From contig CBDDLM010000004.1 of NCBI GenBank assembly GCA_965230665.1, forward strand, positions 558,001 through 622,000: a stretch of DNA of 64,000 nucleotides. The letters run 5' to 3'. The position numbers and the translations under genes were made by a program. The notes under the pieces were generated by a model. The model was not told the DNA's origin. It searched no databases and worked only from the letters and a program-made list of their open reading frames with translations. Every line of letters begins with the position of its first letter. Positions within the stretch are counted from its first letter, which is position 1. Positions 8,784 to 17,848 of this stretch are shown here, in pieces. The stretch comes from JAGNRR01 sp965230665 (GTDB taxonomy: Bacteria; Bacteroidota; Bacteroidia; Chitinophagales; Chitinophagaceae).

Positions 8784-9398
8784 GTGAATATTCTATTGCT
8801 CGCACCAACACAATTTGAACTTGAAGCTATACAGTTTAACCATAAAAACCTTACCAAAGGTGTTTGTGGTATCGGTGCAACTGAAGTGACTAGTTATATA
8901 TATACTGCTCTTCCTAAACAGGTGTATAATCAAGTAATTTTGATTGGATTAGCTGGAGGTTTGAAAGAGAAAACGACTTTAGGAGACGTTTACAAAATTG
9001 AACAAGACATTCAAGGTGACCTCGGTGTCTATGAAAAACGTCAATTTATATCTTTCGAGGAGTTGGGTTTAATTACTTCCGCCCCACTTCAAAAGTATAA
9101 TTTGTGTAACAAGATATTACCCGATGTCATTGCTTACAATTCACTTTCAACAAATATTCTTTTCGAAAGCGAAAACATGAACGTTCAAAGGCATCAATAC
9201 TTTGGAACAACTTTGGAAAACATGGAAGGTGCAGCTTTTCAAACCAGCTGTGAAAGAAATAACATCAACCACCTACAATTAAGAGCGATTAGTAACTATA
9301 TTGGAGAACGGGATAAGAGAAAGTGGCTTATGACTAAAGCGCTTGCCAACCTAAATAAAACGTGTTCGACTTATCTTAAAAACATACTATGCGATTAA
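8784..9398 (+). CDS. mqnB: Futalosine hydrolase
   Basis: 204 residues from GTG. This is a nucleosidase of the MTA/SAH-nucleosidase fold: the glycine-rich IGLAGGL strand, the GVCGIGATEV loop and the ENMEGAAFQ motif that holds the ribose-binding glutamate. MqnB splits futalosine to dehypoxanthine futalosine in the alternative menaquinone pathway, and mqnD follows with a 10-base overlap, which supports the assignment over other nucleosidases. The GTG is chosen because the upstream TTG (8775) lies inside the -7 box and the nearby ATG (8767) is out of frame. Confidence 0.88.
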   Translation: MNILLLAPTQFELEAIQFNHKNLTKGVCGIGATEVTSYIYTALPKQVYNQVILIGLAGGLKEKTTLGDVYKIEQDIQGDLGVYEKRQFISFEELGLITSAPLQKYNLCNKILPDVIAYNSLSTNILFESENMNVQRHQYFGTTLENMEGAAFQTSCERNNINHLQLRAISNYIGERDKRKWLMTKALANLNKTCSTYLKNILCD

Positions 9399-10201
9399 CT
9401 ATTGGCATTAGCCCCTGCCCTAATGATACCTATATTTTTGAAGCTCTAGCTCAAAAAATTATTTCGATCCCCAATATTACTTTAGATTTTGAATACCATG
9501 ATATTGCCATTCTCAACAAGAAGGCTCAACTCAAGGAATTAGATATTGTAAAAATCTCTTACGCAAATTATTTCAAGGTCGCTAAAGATTACATATTGCT
9601 TAGAAGTGGAGGAGCTATGGGATTTGGAGTAGGGCCACTTCTTTTAAGTAATACTGAATCAATACATCCAAGCCAAGATCACATTGTAGCTATTCCCGGA
9701 ATGTTTACAACCGCAAATTTCTTGTTAGAATATGCTTACCCTCAACTTACTCAAAAAAAACAAATCTCATTTGATCAGATTGAAGATCAACTTCTTAATC
9801 AACAATTTGATCTAGGCCTAGTCATTCACGAAAGCCGTTTCACCTATCAAAAAAAAGGTTTATTTAAAGTAAAAGATTTAGGTGCATATTGGGAAGAGAA
9901 AGAAGAGCTACCTATTCCACTTGGTGGTATTGCAATAAAAAGGAGTCTAGTTGAAGCTGTAGGCTGTCCGCTAAACGAGTGTATTAAAGAATCTATCGGC
10001 TGGCAAAACAAACAGAAAGGGCTGTCCGCATATATTCAATCTCACGCTCAAGAAATGAACCCAAAGATTATGCAAAAACATATTGACTTATATGTAAATG
10101 ATTTTAGCGAAGATGTTGGAAGCAAGGGAGAACAAGCTATTTCTTTTATGAGAGATCTCCTTGATCCGAAATTTGTTCAACCTATTTTTATCTCATGTTA
10201 A
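9389..10201 (+). CDS. mqnD: 1,4-dihydroxy-6-naphthoate synthase
   Basis: 270 residues of the MqnA/MqnD family, a periplasmic-binding-protein-like fold used as an enzyme. The N-terminal GISPCPNDTYIFEAL and the later DLGLVIHESRFTYQ and PLGGIAIKR motifs fit MqnD, which converts cyclic dehypoxanthine futalosine to 1,4-dihydroxy-6-naphthoate. Together with mqnB this shows that the organism makes menaquinone by the futalosine route; mqnA, mqnC and mqnE are elsewhere. Confidence 0.92.
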   Translation: MRLTIGISPCPNDTYIFEALAQKIISIPNITLDFEYHDIAILNKKAQLKELDIVKISYANYFKVAKDYILLRSGGAMGFGVGPLLLSNTESIHPSQDHIVAIPGMFTTANFLLEYAYPQLTQKKQISFDQIEDQLLNQQFDLGLVIHESRFTYQKKGLFKVKDLGAYWEEKEELPIPLGGIAIKRSLVEAVGCPLNECIKESIGWQNKQKGLSAYIQSHAQEMNPKIMQKHIDLYVNDFSEDVGSKGEQAISFMRDLLDPKFVQPIFISC

Positions 10202-10653
10202 GCTGGAAGTATAAATCATTTCAAGAACTCACCAATCATGAGCTCTATGAAGCAATTCAACTCAGGAATGAAGTGTTTGTGGTAGAACAAAACTGTGTCT
10301 ATCAAGACGCTGATGGCAAAGACATAAAGTCCTCTCATTTATTAGGATATGAGAACAACGAACTTGTAGCCTACGTACGTATAGTACCGGTTGGCATTTC
10401 GTACAAAAACTATTGTTCTATTGGACGTGTTGTTGTTTCTCCCAGACATCGAGGTAAAGAATATGGAAAAGCTGTTATGCTAAAAGGGATTGAGATTTGC
10501 AAGGAACAATTTGATGAGAATATTAAAATATCAGCGCAATGCTACCTAGAAAAATTTTACACTGAGTTGGGCTTTAAAATTGTATCTGAGCAATATCTAG
10601 AAGACGAAATTCCGCATTATGCCATGCTTTATAAACCTAAAAACGTAAACTAA
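10195..10653 (+). CDS. ElaA-like GNAT N-acetyltransferase
   Basis: 152 residues with the ElaA pattern: YEAIQLRNEVFVVEQNC near the start, then YQDADGKD, and the acetyl-CoA loop RVVVSPRHRGKEYGKAV. GNAT enzymes move acetyl from acetyl-CoA to an amine; the substrate of ElaA is not established. The start overlaps the mqnD stop by 7 bases, so it is co-transcribed with the menaquinone genes, and its end overlaps the convergent TonB-receptor gene by 17 bases. Confidence 0.85.
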   Translation: MLSWKYKSFQELTNHELYEAIQLRNEVFVVEQNCVYQDADGKDIKSSHLLGYENNELVAYVRIVPVGISYKNYCSIGRVVVSPRHRGKEYGKAVMLKGIEICKEQFDENIKISAQCYLEKFYTELGFKIVSEQYLEDEIPHYAMLYKPKNVN

Positions 10654-12955
10654 ACCCTATCTTAAAATTACGTCCTAAATCATTTGCAAAGTATCGTTGA
10701 CGATTAAGATAATCTCGGTATATCTCATTCAAAACATTATCAAGCCCAGTAAAGATTCTCATTCTGGTTTTACCAAGTTGTATATCCGTACTTGCTCTAA
10801 AGCCCAATAAATTGTAGGCATTTGGGGGTAATATAAAATCCTGTTCTGGTAATAAATTATTTTGTCGGAATATGTACTTATTTTCTAAAGTCAGCTCTAG
10901 GTTTTCTAACTGTTGCGCACCTATTTTTATTCCTTTCGCAAATTCATAGCTAATATTTAGAAATGCATTATTAGCGGGAATATTAATTAGTGGCAATGCA
11001 TTACTTCTATCCTTGCCTCGGATGTAACTATATGTTCCCTTCAAGTGTAACCCTTTTATTAATCTCCACTTAGCTGAAAGGTCGAAGCCATAAATCTGAG
11101 CATTTGTTTGCTCATAAAAGAAAAGGGGGAAAGCGCCTCGAATCGTACTACGAAACTTGCTTTGAGGTTGTAAATAAATATAGTCTTGAATACCCTGATA
11201 ATAAACTAACCCTTCGAATGAGACATCATGATCAAAATCTGCATTCACAGATAAGGTTGTTTTAACGGCCTTTTCAGTTAGCAAATTTGTATTTCCTTCT
11301 TCTATCCCGCTAACTCCTTGATGTAATCCGCTGCTGTAGAGTTCATTAATGGCAGGGTTACGCATAGCATAACCCAAATTATAGGTCAATTGCCAGTTTC
11401 TATTGACTCTGTACGTCCAGCCAGCCGTTGCGCTTACATTATGAAATGTATTCTCGTAGAATAACAACCTTCGAGGTAAAGATCTGGAAATTGCGGTTAC
11501 GTCTTGAACGTTATTATCATAGCGAATTCCAAGCTCGAAGAAGGACTTGCTTATTTGTTTATGTATGACAGCATACACACCCGTTTCATAAGAAAAATAG
11601 TCTGGTATAAGCGGCAAAATTCCTGTTTCGGGATCATTAGTATTATCTGTCATATTAAATTGCAATCCTACAGAAAGTGTGAGATCTTTCTTGAAGTACT
11701 GCTTATACTTACCCTCCGCATAATAAGTATACTGCTCTAAGCTCATGGCGGGTATATCAGTTCGTCCACTGCGCCTTACGTCAAACTCCTTTCTCCTATT
11801 TAATTGAGCAGCTATGGTAAAATCTAAAACCTTTTGTTCATCAAAGAAGTATTTCGCATGAATCTTTCCCAAATGATGGTTAACCCGTTGCTTGGGTGCA
11901 TCAATGTTATAACTAAAACGCTGCTCAGTATAAAAAGGAACATCGCGCCTCAACGCTTCGGATAAATCCGTAACGTTTCCTATATGAGACCCGCGCAGTA
12001 CTCCAAGGGTAGTATTAAATGTACTTAAATAAGCATCTACAAAGAAACGTTCAGAAATTGACTTCTCTAATTGTAAGGCCAAATTGGCTTCATTACTACC
12101 TGTATTATTCAAAAAATAAGTCGGAGATTTTCTATCACCACTTTTCTTTAGAGTACCATTCACCTTCCAAGCAATAACCGGGGTATGCTGTTGTAGTTGA
12201 ATGTTCCCTCCATGACCTCTTCCATTAGACTCGAAAAAATAAGTAGCCTTCCCATGTAAATGAGGCTCACGATTAATTTTCTGTGGTTCAACCAAAATGA
12301 CACTACCCAGACTAGAACCAGGATACGCTAAAGCGCTCACACCTTTTATTACCCGAATCCGATTTGCAACCAAGGGGTCAATCTCAGGACTATGATCGTT
12401 TCCCCATTGCTGACCACTTTGAGCAATTCCATTATTTAAAATAGTAATTCTATTCCCGTAAAGTCCGTGCACAACAGGCTTGGCAATACCATTTCCATTA
12501 CGGAGTGTACTCACCCCAGAAATCTCCTCAAGTAGATTTGACAAGTTCTCATTGGCCTGATCCGTAATCTGCTGCTGATTAATCACTTCCGAATTTTGGG
12601 TTGTCGTTATTTTTTTCTTGATCAAAACCCTATTCAACACCTTATGATTATGTTCTAAGCCTATCTTTAACAAGGTATCACTCTTTAGGGCAACAAATAT
12701 TCGCTGCGATTCGCACCCCACATGGCTAAGTACAATATGATATTGTCCATCACATAACTGCTCAAATTGAAAGAAGCCAGAACTATCTGTCTGCATACCT
12801 CGTTTCGCTTCATTCAAATAAACATAGGCATTTTCAAGTGGTTCGTTCGATTCAAGATCTTTTAGATACCCACTAAGCTTCAAGTCACAGGACTGAGCAG
12901 AACCTATTACAGGTAATAGAAACAATAAGAAAAATACCGATATCCTATCGCACAT
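10637..12955 (-). CDS. TonB-dependent outer-membrane receptor
   Basis: 772 residues. A signal peptide (MCDRISVFFLLFLLPVIGSAQ, 1-21) is followed by a carboxypeptidase-regulatory-like beta domain (~25-110), a plug domain with NLLEEISGVSTLRNGNG and VHGLYGNRITILNNG, and a 22-strand-type barrel ending in the aromatic residue of IGFSLRF. Such receptors import metal chelates, vitamins or peptides. No exporter, SusD or substrate-binding partner is adjacent, so the ligand is unknown; the plug contains HGLYGNR, similar to receptors often tied to metal uptake, which is only a hint. The start follows from the promoter box at 12962-12969. Confidence 0.93.
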   Translation of the reverse strand: MCDRISVFFLLFLLPVIGSAQSCDLKLSGYLKDLESNEPLENAYVYLNEAKRGMQTDSSGFFQFEQLCDGQYHIVLSHVGCESQRIFVALKSDTLLKIGLEHNHKVLNRVLIKKKITTTQNSEVINQQQITDQANENLSNLLEEISGVSTLRNGNGIAKPVVHGLYGNRITILNNGIAQSGQQWGNDHSPEIDPLVANRIRVIKGVSALAYPGSSLGSVILVEPQKINREPHLHGKATYFFESNGRGHGGNIQLQQHTPVIAWKVNGTLKKSGDRKSPTYFLNNTGSNEANLALQLEKSISERFFVDAYLSTFNTTLGVLRGSHIGNVTDLSEALRRDVPFYTEQRFSYNIDAPKQRVNHHLGKIHAKYFFDEQKVLDFTIAAQLNRRKEFDVRRSGRTDIPAMSLEQYTYYAEGKYKQYFKKDLTLSVGLQFNMTDNTNDPETGILPLIPDYFSYETGVYAVIHKQISKSFFELGIRYDNNVQDVTAISRSLPRRLLFYENTFHNVSATAGWTYRVNRNWQLTYNLGYAMRNPAINELYSSGLHQGVSGIEEGNTNLLTEKAVKTTLSVNADFDHDVSFEGLVYYQGIQDYIYLQPQSKFRSTIRGAFPLFFYEQTNAQIYGFDLSAKWRLIKGLHLKGTYSYIRGKDRSNALPLINIPANNAFLNISYEFAKGIKIGAQQLENLELTLENKYIFRQNNLLPEQDFILPPNAYNLLGFRASTDIQLGKTRMRIFTGLDNVLNEIYRDYLNRQRYFANDLGRNFKIGFSLRF

Positions 12956-12961
12956 GGTCGT

Positions 12962-12969
12962 CAAAAGTA
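12962..12969 (-). promoter_or_regulatory. -7 promoter box TACTTTTG for TonB-dependent receptor
   Basis: Perfect TAnnTTTG on the minus strand, 6 nt before the ATG at 12955, with a TTG at 19-nt spacing upstream as a -33 element. It lies inside a longer frame that reaches 12991, so that longer start is wrong. Confidence 0.7.
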
Positions 12970-13082
12970 ACTTGAATATCGGTCTCAACAACTCATTTTA
13001 ATAATTAGCCTAACAAAGGATTTGTTATAATTTTTGACCAGCATATTCCTTAGCAACGGACATCTTCACAAATTGTCTTAAA

Positions 13083-13580
13083 CTATTTTCTTGACACGTA
13101 TTGTACTCCTTCTAAACCATCAAAATCTAGTTCTGTAAAATATTGTAATCCGATTTTTTCAAGGACCTTTAAAGAAGCCGTATTTTTCTTTACTGCACGG
13201 CAAACAATTTCTTCTAGATTCAACGATTCATAAGCATAATCCAAACAAGCTTGAGCTGCTTCAGTAGCATAACCATTGCCCCAATATTTTTTAAAGAAAC
13301 GAAAGCCAATATCATACTCATCGAGCTTTGGCGTGTATTTTATACCGCACCAACCTATAAAAAGATTATCTCTCCTTAACACAACCGCCCAACGCCCAAA
13401 ACCATATTGCTCGTAATGATTATAATTTTGTATAAACATCTTGGCCTCTGTAATATCGGAAAACGGACGGTCACCCGTATACTGTAATACTTCAGGGTCC
13501 GAGTTTAACAAATACAAATTATTTGCATCGGACATCTCAAACTCCCTAAGTAACAATCTTTGAGTTTCTAACACTGTCAT
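13083..13580 (-). CDS. GNAT N-acetyltransferase, RimJ/RimL type
   Basis: 165 residues. The N-terminus TQRLLLREFEMSDANNLYLL and the acetyl-CoA-binding YWGNGYATEAAQACLDYA are typical of the RimJ/RimL/SpeG group of GNAT enzymes, as is EKIGLQY near the end. These modify protein N-termini, antibiotics or polyamines; the substrate is not evident. Stand-alone gene between the divergent-facing TonB receptor and the oxidase gene. Confidence 0.88.
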   Translation of the reverse strand: MTVLETQRLLLREFEMSDANNLYLLNSDPEVLQYTGDRPFSDITEAKMFIQNYNHYEQYGFGRWAVVLRRDNLFIGWCGIKYTPKLDEYDIGFRFFKKYWGNGYATEAAQACLDYAYESLNLEEIVCRAVKKNTASLKVLEKIGLQYFTELDFDGLEGVQYVSRK

Positions 13581-13678
13581 ACTGGAAAATTAAACAGAAT
13601 GAGATACATTTTTCTTTTTTAGAAGTCCTCATTAACCCTTAGGTTATAAATAATAACAAAATACTGGTCTTTAGCGTA

Positions 13679-13686
13679 TAAATTTG
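13679..13686 (+). promoter_or_regulatory. -7 promoter box TAAATTTG for 2-hydroxyacid oxidase
   Basis: Perfect TAnnTTTG, 34 nt before the ATG at 13721. In contrast to many genes here, this transcript has a normal leader of about 28 bases. Confidence 0.5.
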
Positions 13687-13720
13687 CTCTCATTAGTACG
13701 TTCAAGCTCAAATAGAATAC

Positions 13721-14884
13721 ATGTCTTACGAAAAGCTCAAAACTAAACTCTCCAATCAATACCCAGCCATCGAAGATTTAGCCAGAAAGGCGAAAAGGAG
13801 GATCCCCAAGGTTTCTTGGGAGTATCTTGAGTCTGGAACTGGAGATGAAGATTTGATTGACAGAAACAGACAGGCATTTCAAAAAATAAACTTCCTTCCA
13901 CAATTTTGTAAAGGAGAGCTTCAAGCAGATCCAAGTACAACTCTTTTTGGTAAATCTTATAATGCACCTATTGGTGTAGCTCCTGTAGGGCTTACTGGTC
14001 TCATGTGGCCTAAAGTTGCATCACACTTAGCAGCTTCATGTGCTCGATTCAAAATACCATTTTGTCTAAGCACCTTAGCTACAGAAACTCCAGAAGTGGT
14101 TGGAGAACAAATGGAAGATATGGGATGGTTTCAATTATATCCTCCTAAAGATCAAGATATCTTACAATCCCTTCTACAACGAGCAAAGGATTCAGGTTAT
14201 CATACACTTGTAATAACAGCAGATATTCCCATGCCTAGTTTGAGAGAAAGAACCAAGCGAGCTGGTATGTCTATGCCACCTAAAATTACTCCTAAGATGA
14301 TATGGGAAGGAATTACGCATCCTGTTTGGAGTCTGAATACTTTAAGAAATGGAATTCCTCGACTAAAGACTGTAGAACATTACACGAACAATAATAACCT
14401 CAAATTTGTGAGTGGCTTTGTTGGCAATAGGCTGGGCGGCACTTTAAACTGGGATTATTGTAAACAAATAAAAGAACAATGGGATGGCCCCGTTGTCATC
14501 AAAGGTATCTTACACCCTACCGATGCAGAGGCTGCCATCCAAGCTGGTATGGATGGGATTTGGGTATCTAATCATGGTGCCCGTCAATTTAATGGAGCGG
14601 CTACAGCGATTGAAGCACTGCCTGCCATTGCTCAAATTGTGAATATGAGAGTTCCAATCATACTGGATAGTGGTGTGCGCAATGGCCTTGACATTATGCG
14701 TGCGATACACCAAGGTGCAGACTTCGTTTTTGCTGGACGTCCTTTCTTCTATGGCGTAGCAGCCTTAGGTAAATATGGTGGAGATCATGCTGCCCATATT
14801 TTTATTGACGACCTTAAGAATAATATGGTACAGCTAGGAGCAGCTAATTTGGCAGAAGTTAGAAAAGCGGATTTATTAGGTTAA
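13721..14884 (+). CDS. lldD: FMN-dependent alpha-hydroxyacid oxidase/dehydrogenase (LldD-like)
   Basis: 387 residues with a complete FMN TIM barrel: PIGVAPVGLTGLMWP, the TADIPMPSLRERTKRAG segment, VIKGILHPTDAEAA with the flavin-contacting Lys, the catalytic SNHGARQF (His and Arg) and DSGVRNGLDIMRA. The family includes L-lactate dehydrogenase LldD, lactate oxidase and glycolate oxidase. L-lactate to pyruvate is the most likely reaction, but the substrate cannot be separated from other 2-hydroxyacids here, and no lactate permease is near. Confidence 0.88.
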   Translation: MSYEKLKTKLSNQYPAIEDLARKAKRRIPKVSWEYLESGTGDEDLIDRNRQAFQKINFLPQFCKGELQADPSTTLFGKSYNAPIGVAPVGLTGLMWPKVASHLAASCARFKIPFCLSTLATETPEVVGEQMEDMGWFQLYPPKDQDILQSLLQRAKDSGYHTLVITADIPMPSLRERTKRAGMSMPPKITPKMIWEGITHPVWSLNTLRNGIPRLKTVEHYTNNNNLKFVSGFVGNRLGGTLNWDYCKQIKEQWDGPVVIKGILHPTDAEAAIQAGMDGIWVSNHGARQFNGAATAIEALPAIAQIVNMRVPIILDSGVRNGLDIMRAIHQGADFVFAGRPFFYGVAALGKYGGDHAAHIFIDDLKNNMVQLGAANLAEVRKADLLG

Positions 14885-14987
14885 TGCTCTCAATCAGATA
14901 CTAGCTGCCTAATAATCTTTGATCATTCGTTTTCAGACTGTACTATAAACACATGGACTTACAATATCGCGTACCAACTATACAGAA

Positions 14988-17138
14988 CTAAGCCAAGGTA
15001 TCATACAGCTCCAATTCATTCAAAGTCGTTTTAAAGGTAAAGTTTCCAATTATAACACTCACTTTCTTCCCATTAACCTCAATGACTTTACCTGTTTTAC
15101 TTTGATTCTTAAAACGAACGGTATCTCCTACTTGAATTGCTTTAGGCTTACTTGCTTCCTTTGCCTTCTTTGATTCTTGCTCAATTTTTTCAATTTCCTT
15201 TTTTTCTAGTTTCGACTCGGGCAATTTCGGCGCTTTTAATTTTTCATCCAAGACAACCGGTTTTTCAAGCGTTCTTAGTTTTGACTTCTCAATGCTTATT
15301 ATTTTCTTGATCGCATCGTTAAGGGGTTTTGATTTTTCATGCTTCTTAAGTTGTTCGTAGATTTTCTTCCCCATGCTCACGAACTTACTTTGCTGTTCAA
15401 AATATTTAAGCTGTGTGATTTGCTTTTCTGCTAAACCGACCAGCTTCTTATCATACTCAGTTATTTTTCTTTTTGCATTAGCCTTTGCCTGATAGGCTTC
15501 AGTATTCACTTTTTTAAACTTAGATTTCTCCTTTTGAAGTGCCACGGTGAGCTTATCCATGTTGATTTTATTCTCAGACACCTTTACCTTGGCCTTATCT
15601 AAAAGTGACGAATCAATTCCATTGTACTGGGCTACCTCAAAAGTAAATGAGGATCCCGGCTGTCCTACCGATAATTCGTAAAGAGGCTTTAATTTCTTGG
15701 TATCAAATAGCATACAGGCATTTACGGCATGAGGAAGCGAAGCGGTTAGAATTTTAATATTCGTGTAATGAGTCGTAATAACCGCAAACGCATTTCGACT
15801 ATAAAGTTCTTCATAAAACACTTCTGCAAGCGCTCCTCCAAGTTCGGGATCAGATCCGCTACCAAACTCATCCAACAACAATAAAGTGTGCTCATTAGCA
15901 ACCTCTAAAAAGAACTTCATTCTATTAATCCGATAACTATAAGTACTCAGTTGATTTTCTATAGACTGATTATCACCAATATCTGAATAGATCGTATCAA
16001 ACCAACAACATTGACTATTTGGATGCAATGGTAGAAAAAGTCCTGATTGAAACATCATTTGCACTAAACCAACAGTTTTGAGCGTGATCGATTTACCACC
16101 TGCATTCGGTCCAGAAATGACTAAAAAACGCGTATGCTCATCTAGCTCTATCTTCTGCCCTATTGTGGTAAGGCCTAGCTCCGTGTTTTTAATTTTGAGC
16201 AAGGGATGAATGGCATTTTCCCAATACATTTTTTTGTGCGTATTGATTTTGGGTTTAATACCGTCATACACATCAGCAAAACGAACCTTAGCATAATACA
16301 CATCGAAGCGTACCAATAAACGTTGGAATGCCTTTAAATTATTCCTTTGAGAACGAAGTTGATTCGTAATTTGTGCAAAAATCAAATGCAACTCATGATG
16401 CTCTTGAATTCTGAGTTGATCCTGATTTCTATTCAGCTCGCTGTTCACTTCTGGTTCAATATGTGTAACCGCACCTTTTGAACTTATCCCTACAACTCGA
16501 CCTCTTACTCTTTTTTTATAGGACGATACTACGGACAATAATCTTCTATTTTCTAAAAGTGTTTCTTCAGTATCAGCTAAAAATCCCTCACTCCGGTAAT
16601 GCTGTAATGCTTTTTCAAAATTTCTATTAATCTCTCTTTTATTAGATCGTTGCCGACTCCTTATTTCAAACAATGTCTTTGACGCATCATCTTTTATACC
16701 CAGTTCCTTTTCGTCTAATACACTTTTGATAATATCTAATACATCATCGATTTTATCGATATGCGCACAAGCTTCATAAATCAAGGGTGCTTCCGTTTTA
16801 TTGTCGCGTGAAAACTTTATGAGCTGTTTGGTCCCCACACAAAGCCTATAAATTTTGATAAGCTCATCTAAAATGAGCACACCGTTTTCTACACGTAATA
16901 AGCGTAGGGCTCCATCAATATCCTCCGCATTGGGATGAGGCAAACTCAAACTATCTGAAAGGTGAATTTGTTGAATTTCATCCAATACGGCATACTCATG
17001 GCCTAAAGCCTCTAAATCTGGAAAGAATTTCAAATGCAAGGCTAATTCTTTTGCCTTGCTAGACTTACAAAAGCCAGCTAACAATTGACAAACTGCATCA
17101 AATTCTAAATCTATTTTACTCTGATCTTCAAGTTGCAT
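14988..17138 (-). CDS. MutS2-like DNA-binding ATPase lacking an Smr domain
   Basis: 716 residues. The N-terminal half has the MutS core/lever helices; the ATPase has Walker A GPNAGGKS (near residue 343), Walker B LLLDEFGSGSDPELG and the ITTHYTNIK switch. A long Lys/Glu coiled segment follows, then a small beta domain with VGDTVRFKNQSKTGKVIEV. Typical MutS2 (about 780 residues) ends in an Smr nuclease domain; here the protein stops after the KOW-like domain. MutS2 acts on branched DNA or collided ribosomes rather than mismatches. A 7/8 -7 box (17147-17154) sits 8 nt before the ATG. Confidence 0.87.
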   Translation of the reverse strand: MQLEDQSKIDLEFDAVCQLLAGFCKSSKAKELALHLKFFPDLEALGHEYAVLDEIQQIHLSDSLSLPHPNAEDIDGALRLLRVENGVLILDELIKIYRLCVGTKQLIKFSRDNKTEAPLIYEACAHIDKIDDVLDIIKSVLDEKELGIKDDASKTLFEIRSRQRSNKREINRNFEKALQHYRSEGFLADTEETLLENRRLLSVVSSYKKRVRGRVVGISSKGAVTHIEPEVNSELNRNQDQLRIQEHHELHLIFAQITNQLRSQRNNLKAFQRLLVRFDVYYAKVRFADVYDGIKPKINTHKKMYWENAIHPLLKIKNTELGLTTIGQKIELDEHTRFLVISGPNAGGKSITLKTVGLVQMMFQSGLFLPLHPNSQCCWFDTIYSDIGDNQSIENQLSTYSYRINRMKFFLEVANEHTLLLLDEFGSGSDPELGGALAEVFYEELYSRNAFAVITTHYTNIKILTASLPHAVNACMLFDTKKLKPLYELSVGQPGSSFTFEVAQYNGIDSSLLDKAKVKVSENKINMDKLTVALQKEKSKFKKVNTEAYQAKANAKRKITEYDKKLVGLAEKQITQLKYFEQQSKFVSMGKKIYEQLKKHEKSKPLNDAIKKIISIEKSKLRTLEKPVVLDEKLKAPKLPESKLEKKEIEKIEQESKKAKEASKPKAIQVGDTVRFKNQSKTGKVIEVNGKKVSVIIGNFTFKTTLNELELYDTLA

Positions 17139-17146
17139 CTCAATAC

Positions 17147-17154
17147 CAAACTAA
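17147..17154 (-). promoter_or_regulatory. Probable -7 box TTAGTTTG for mutS2
   Basis: Seven of eight positions match TAnnTTTG; it ends 8 nt before the mutS2 ATG at 17138, the same placement as at the perfect boxes. Confidence 0.45.
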
Positions 17155-17305
17155 TCTATGCAAAAAAACAAGTTTACAAGCGCACCACCATTTATTGCTC
17201 TTACTATTTTCATCTCTATAACGACACCGCTTCCTAAAAATAATTTATTCCTCAACCCAACCCTTTCTGTATTTTTATCTCTTATAGTAGTAGCAGAACA
17301 GAAAA

Positions 17306-17848
17306 TTGGATTTTGATCAACTTGTAAGCGAATGCCTCAACGGGAACCCGAATGCTCGAAAACAGCTCTATGAGCAGTTTGCAAGGCAGATGTATACCGT
17401 TTGTATGCGCTATGCTCGGAATAAGGAAGATGCTAATGATATTTTTCATCAAAGTTTTCTGAATATCTATGAGAAACTACATCAACTTAAAAATCCGAAA
17501 TCCTTGCCTGGTTGGATCAAAAGTATTTTTGTTAATACATCGTTGGCCTACAGCCGCAAAAATTATAAAATTCAGGATCTAACTGAATCGATCGCTGACA
17601 ATGAAGAATGGACCACTGATATGAATACAGTCCTTAGCAAAATGGCTCTCGATGAGCTTACAGCACTTATTCAACAACTCCCAGAGCAATACAAGCGTGT
17701 ATTCAACCTATATATCATTGACGGATTTAGTCATAAGGTAATTGCCAATAAACTAGAAATATCTATTGGAACTTCGAAATCAAACCTGCATGATGCAAGA
17801 AAAATCTTACAGGGTAAAATAATAGCAACTAGAGGAGTTAATAAATGA
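17306..17848 (+). CDS. ECF-type RNA polymerase sigma factor
   Basis: 180 residues with region 2 (RQMYTVCMRYARNKEDANDIFHQSFLNIYEKL, the YARN..DA..IF core) and region 4 (LIQQLPEQYKRVFNLYIIDG, then an HTH HKVIANKLEISIGTSKSNL). The only possible start is TTG: an in-frame stop is at 17291-17293 and no ATG precedes region 2. The gene overlaps the next by 4 bases (ATGA), so the downstream membrane protein is its likely partner regulator. Its target promoters are unknown. Confidence 0.93.
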   Translation: MDFDQLVSECLNGNPNARKQLYEQFARQMYTVCMRYARNKEDANDIFHQSFLNIYEKLHQLKNPKSLPGWIKSIFVNTSLAYSRKNYKIQDLTESIADNEEWTTDMNTVLSKMALDELTALIQQLPEQYKRVFNLYIIDGFSHKVIANKLEISIGTSKSNLHDARKILQGKIIATRGVNK

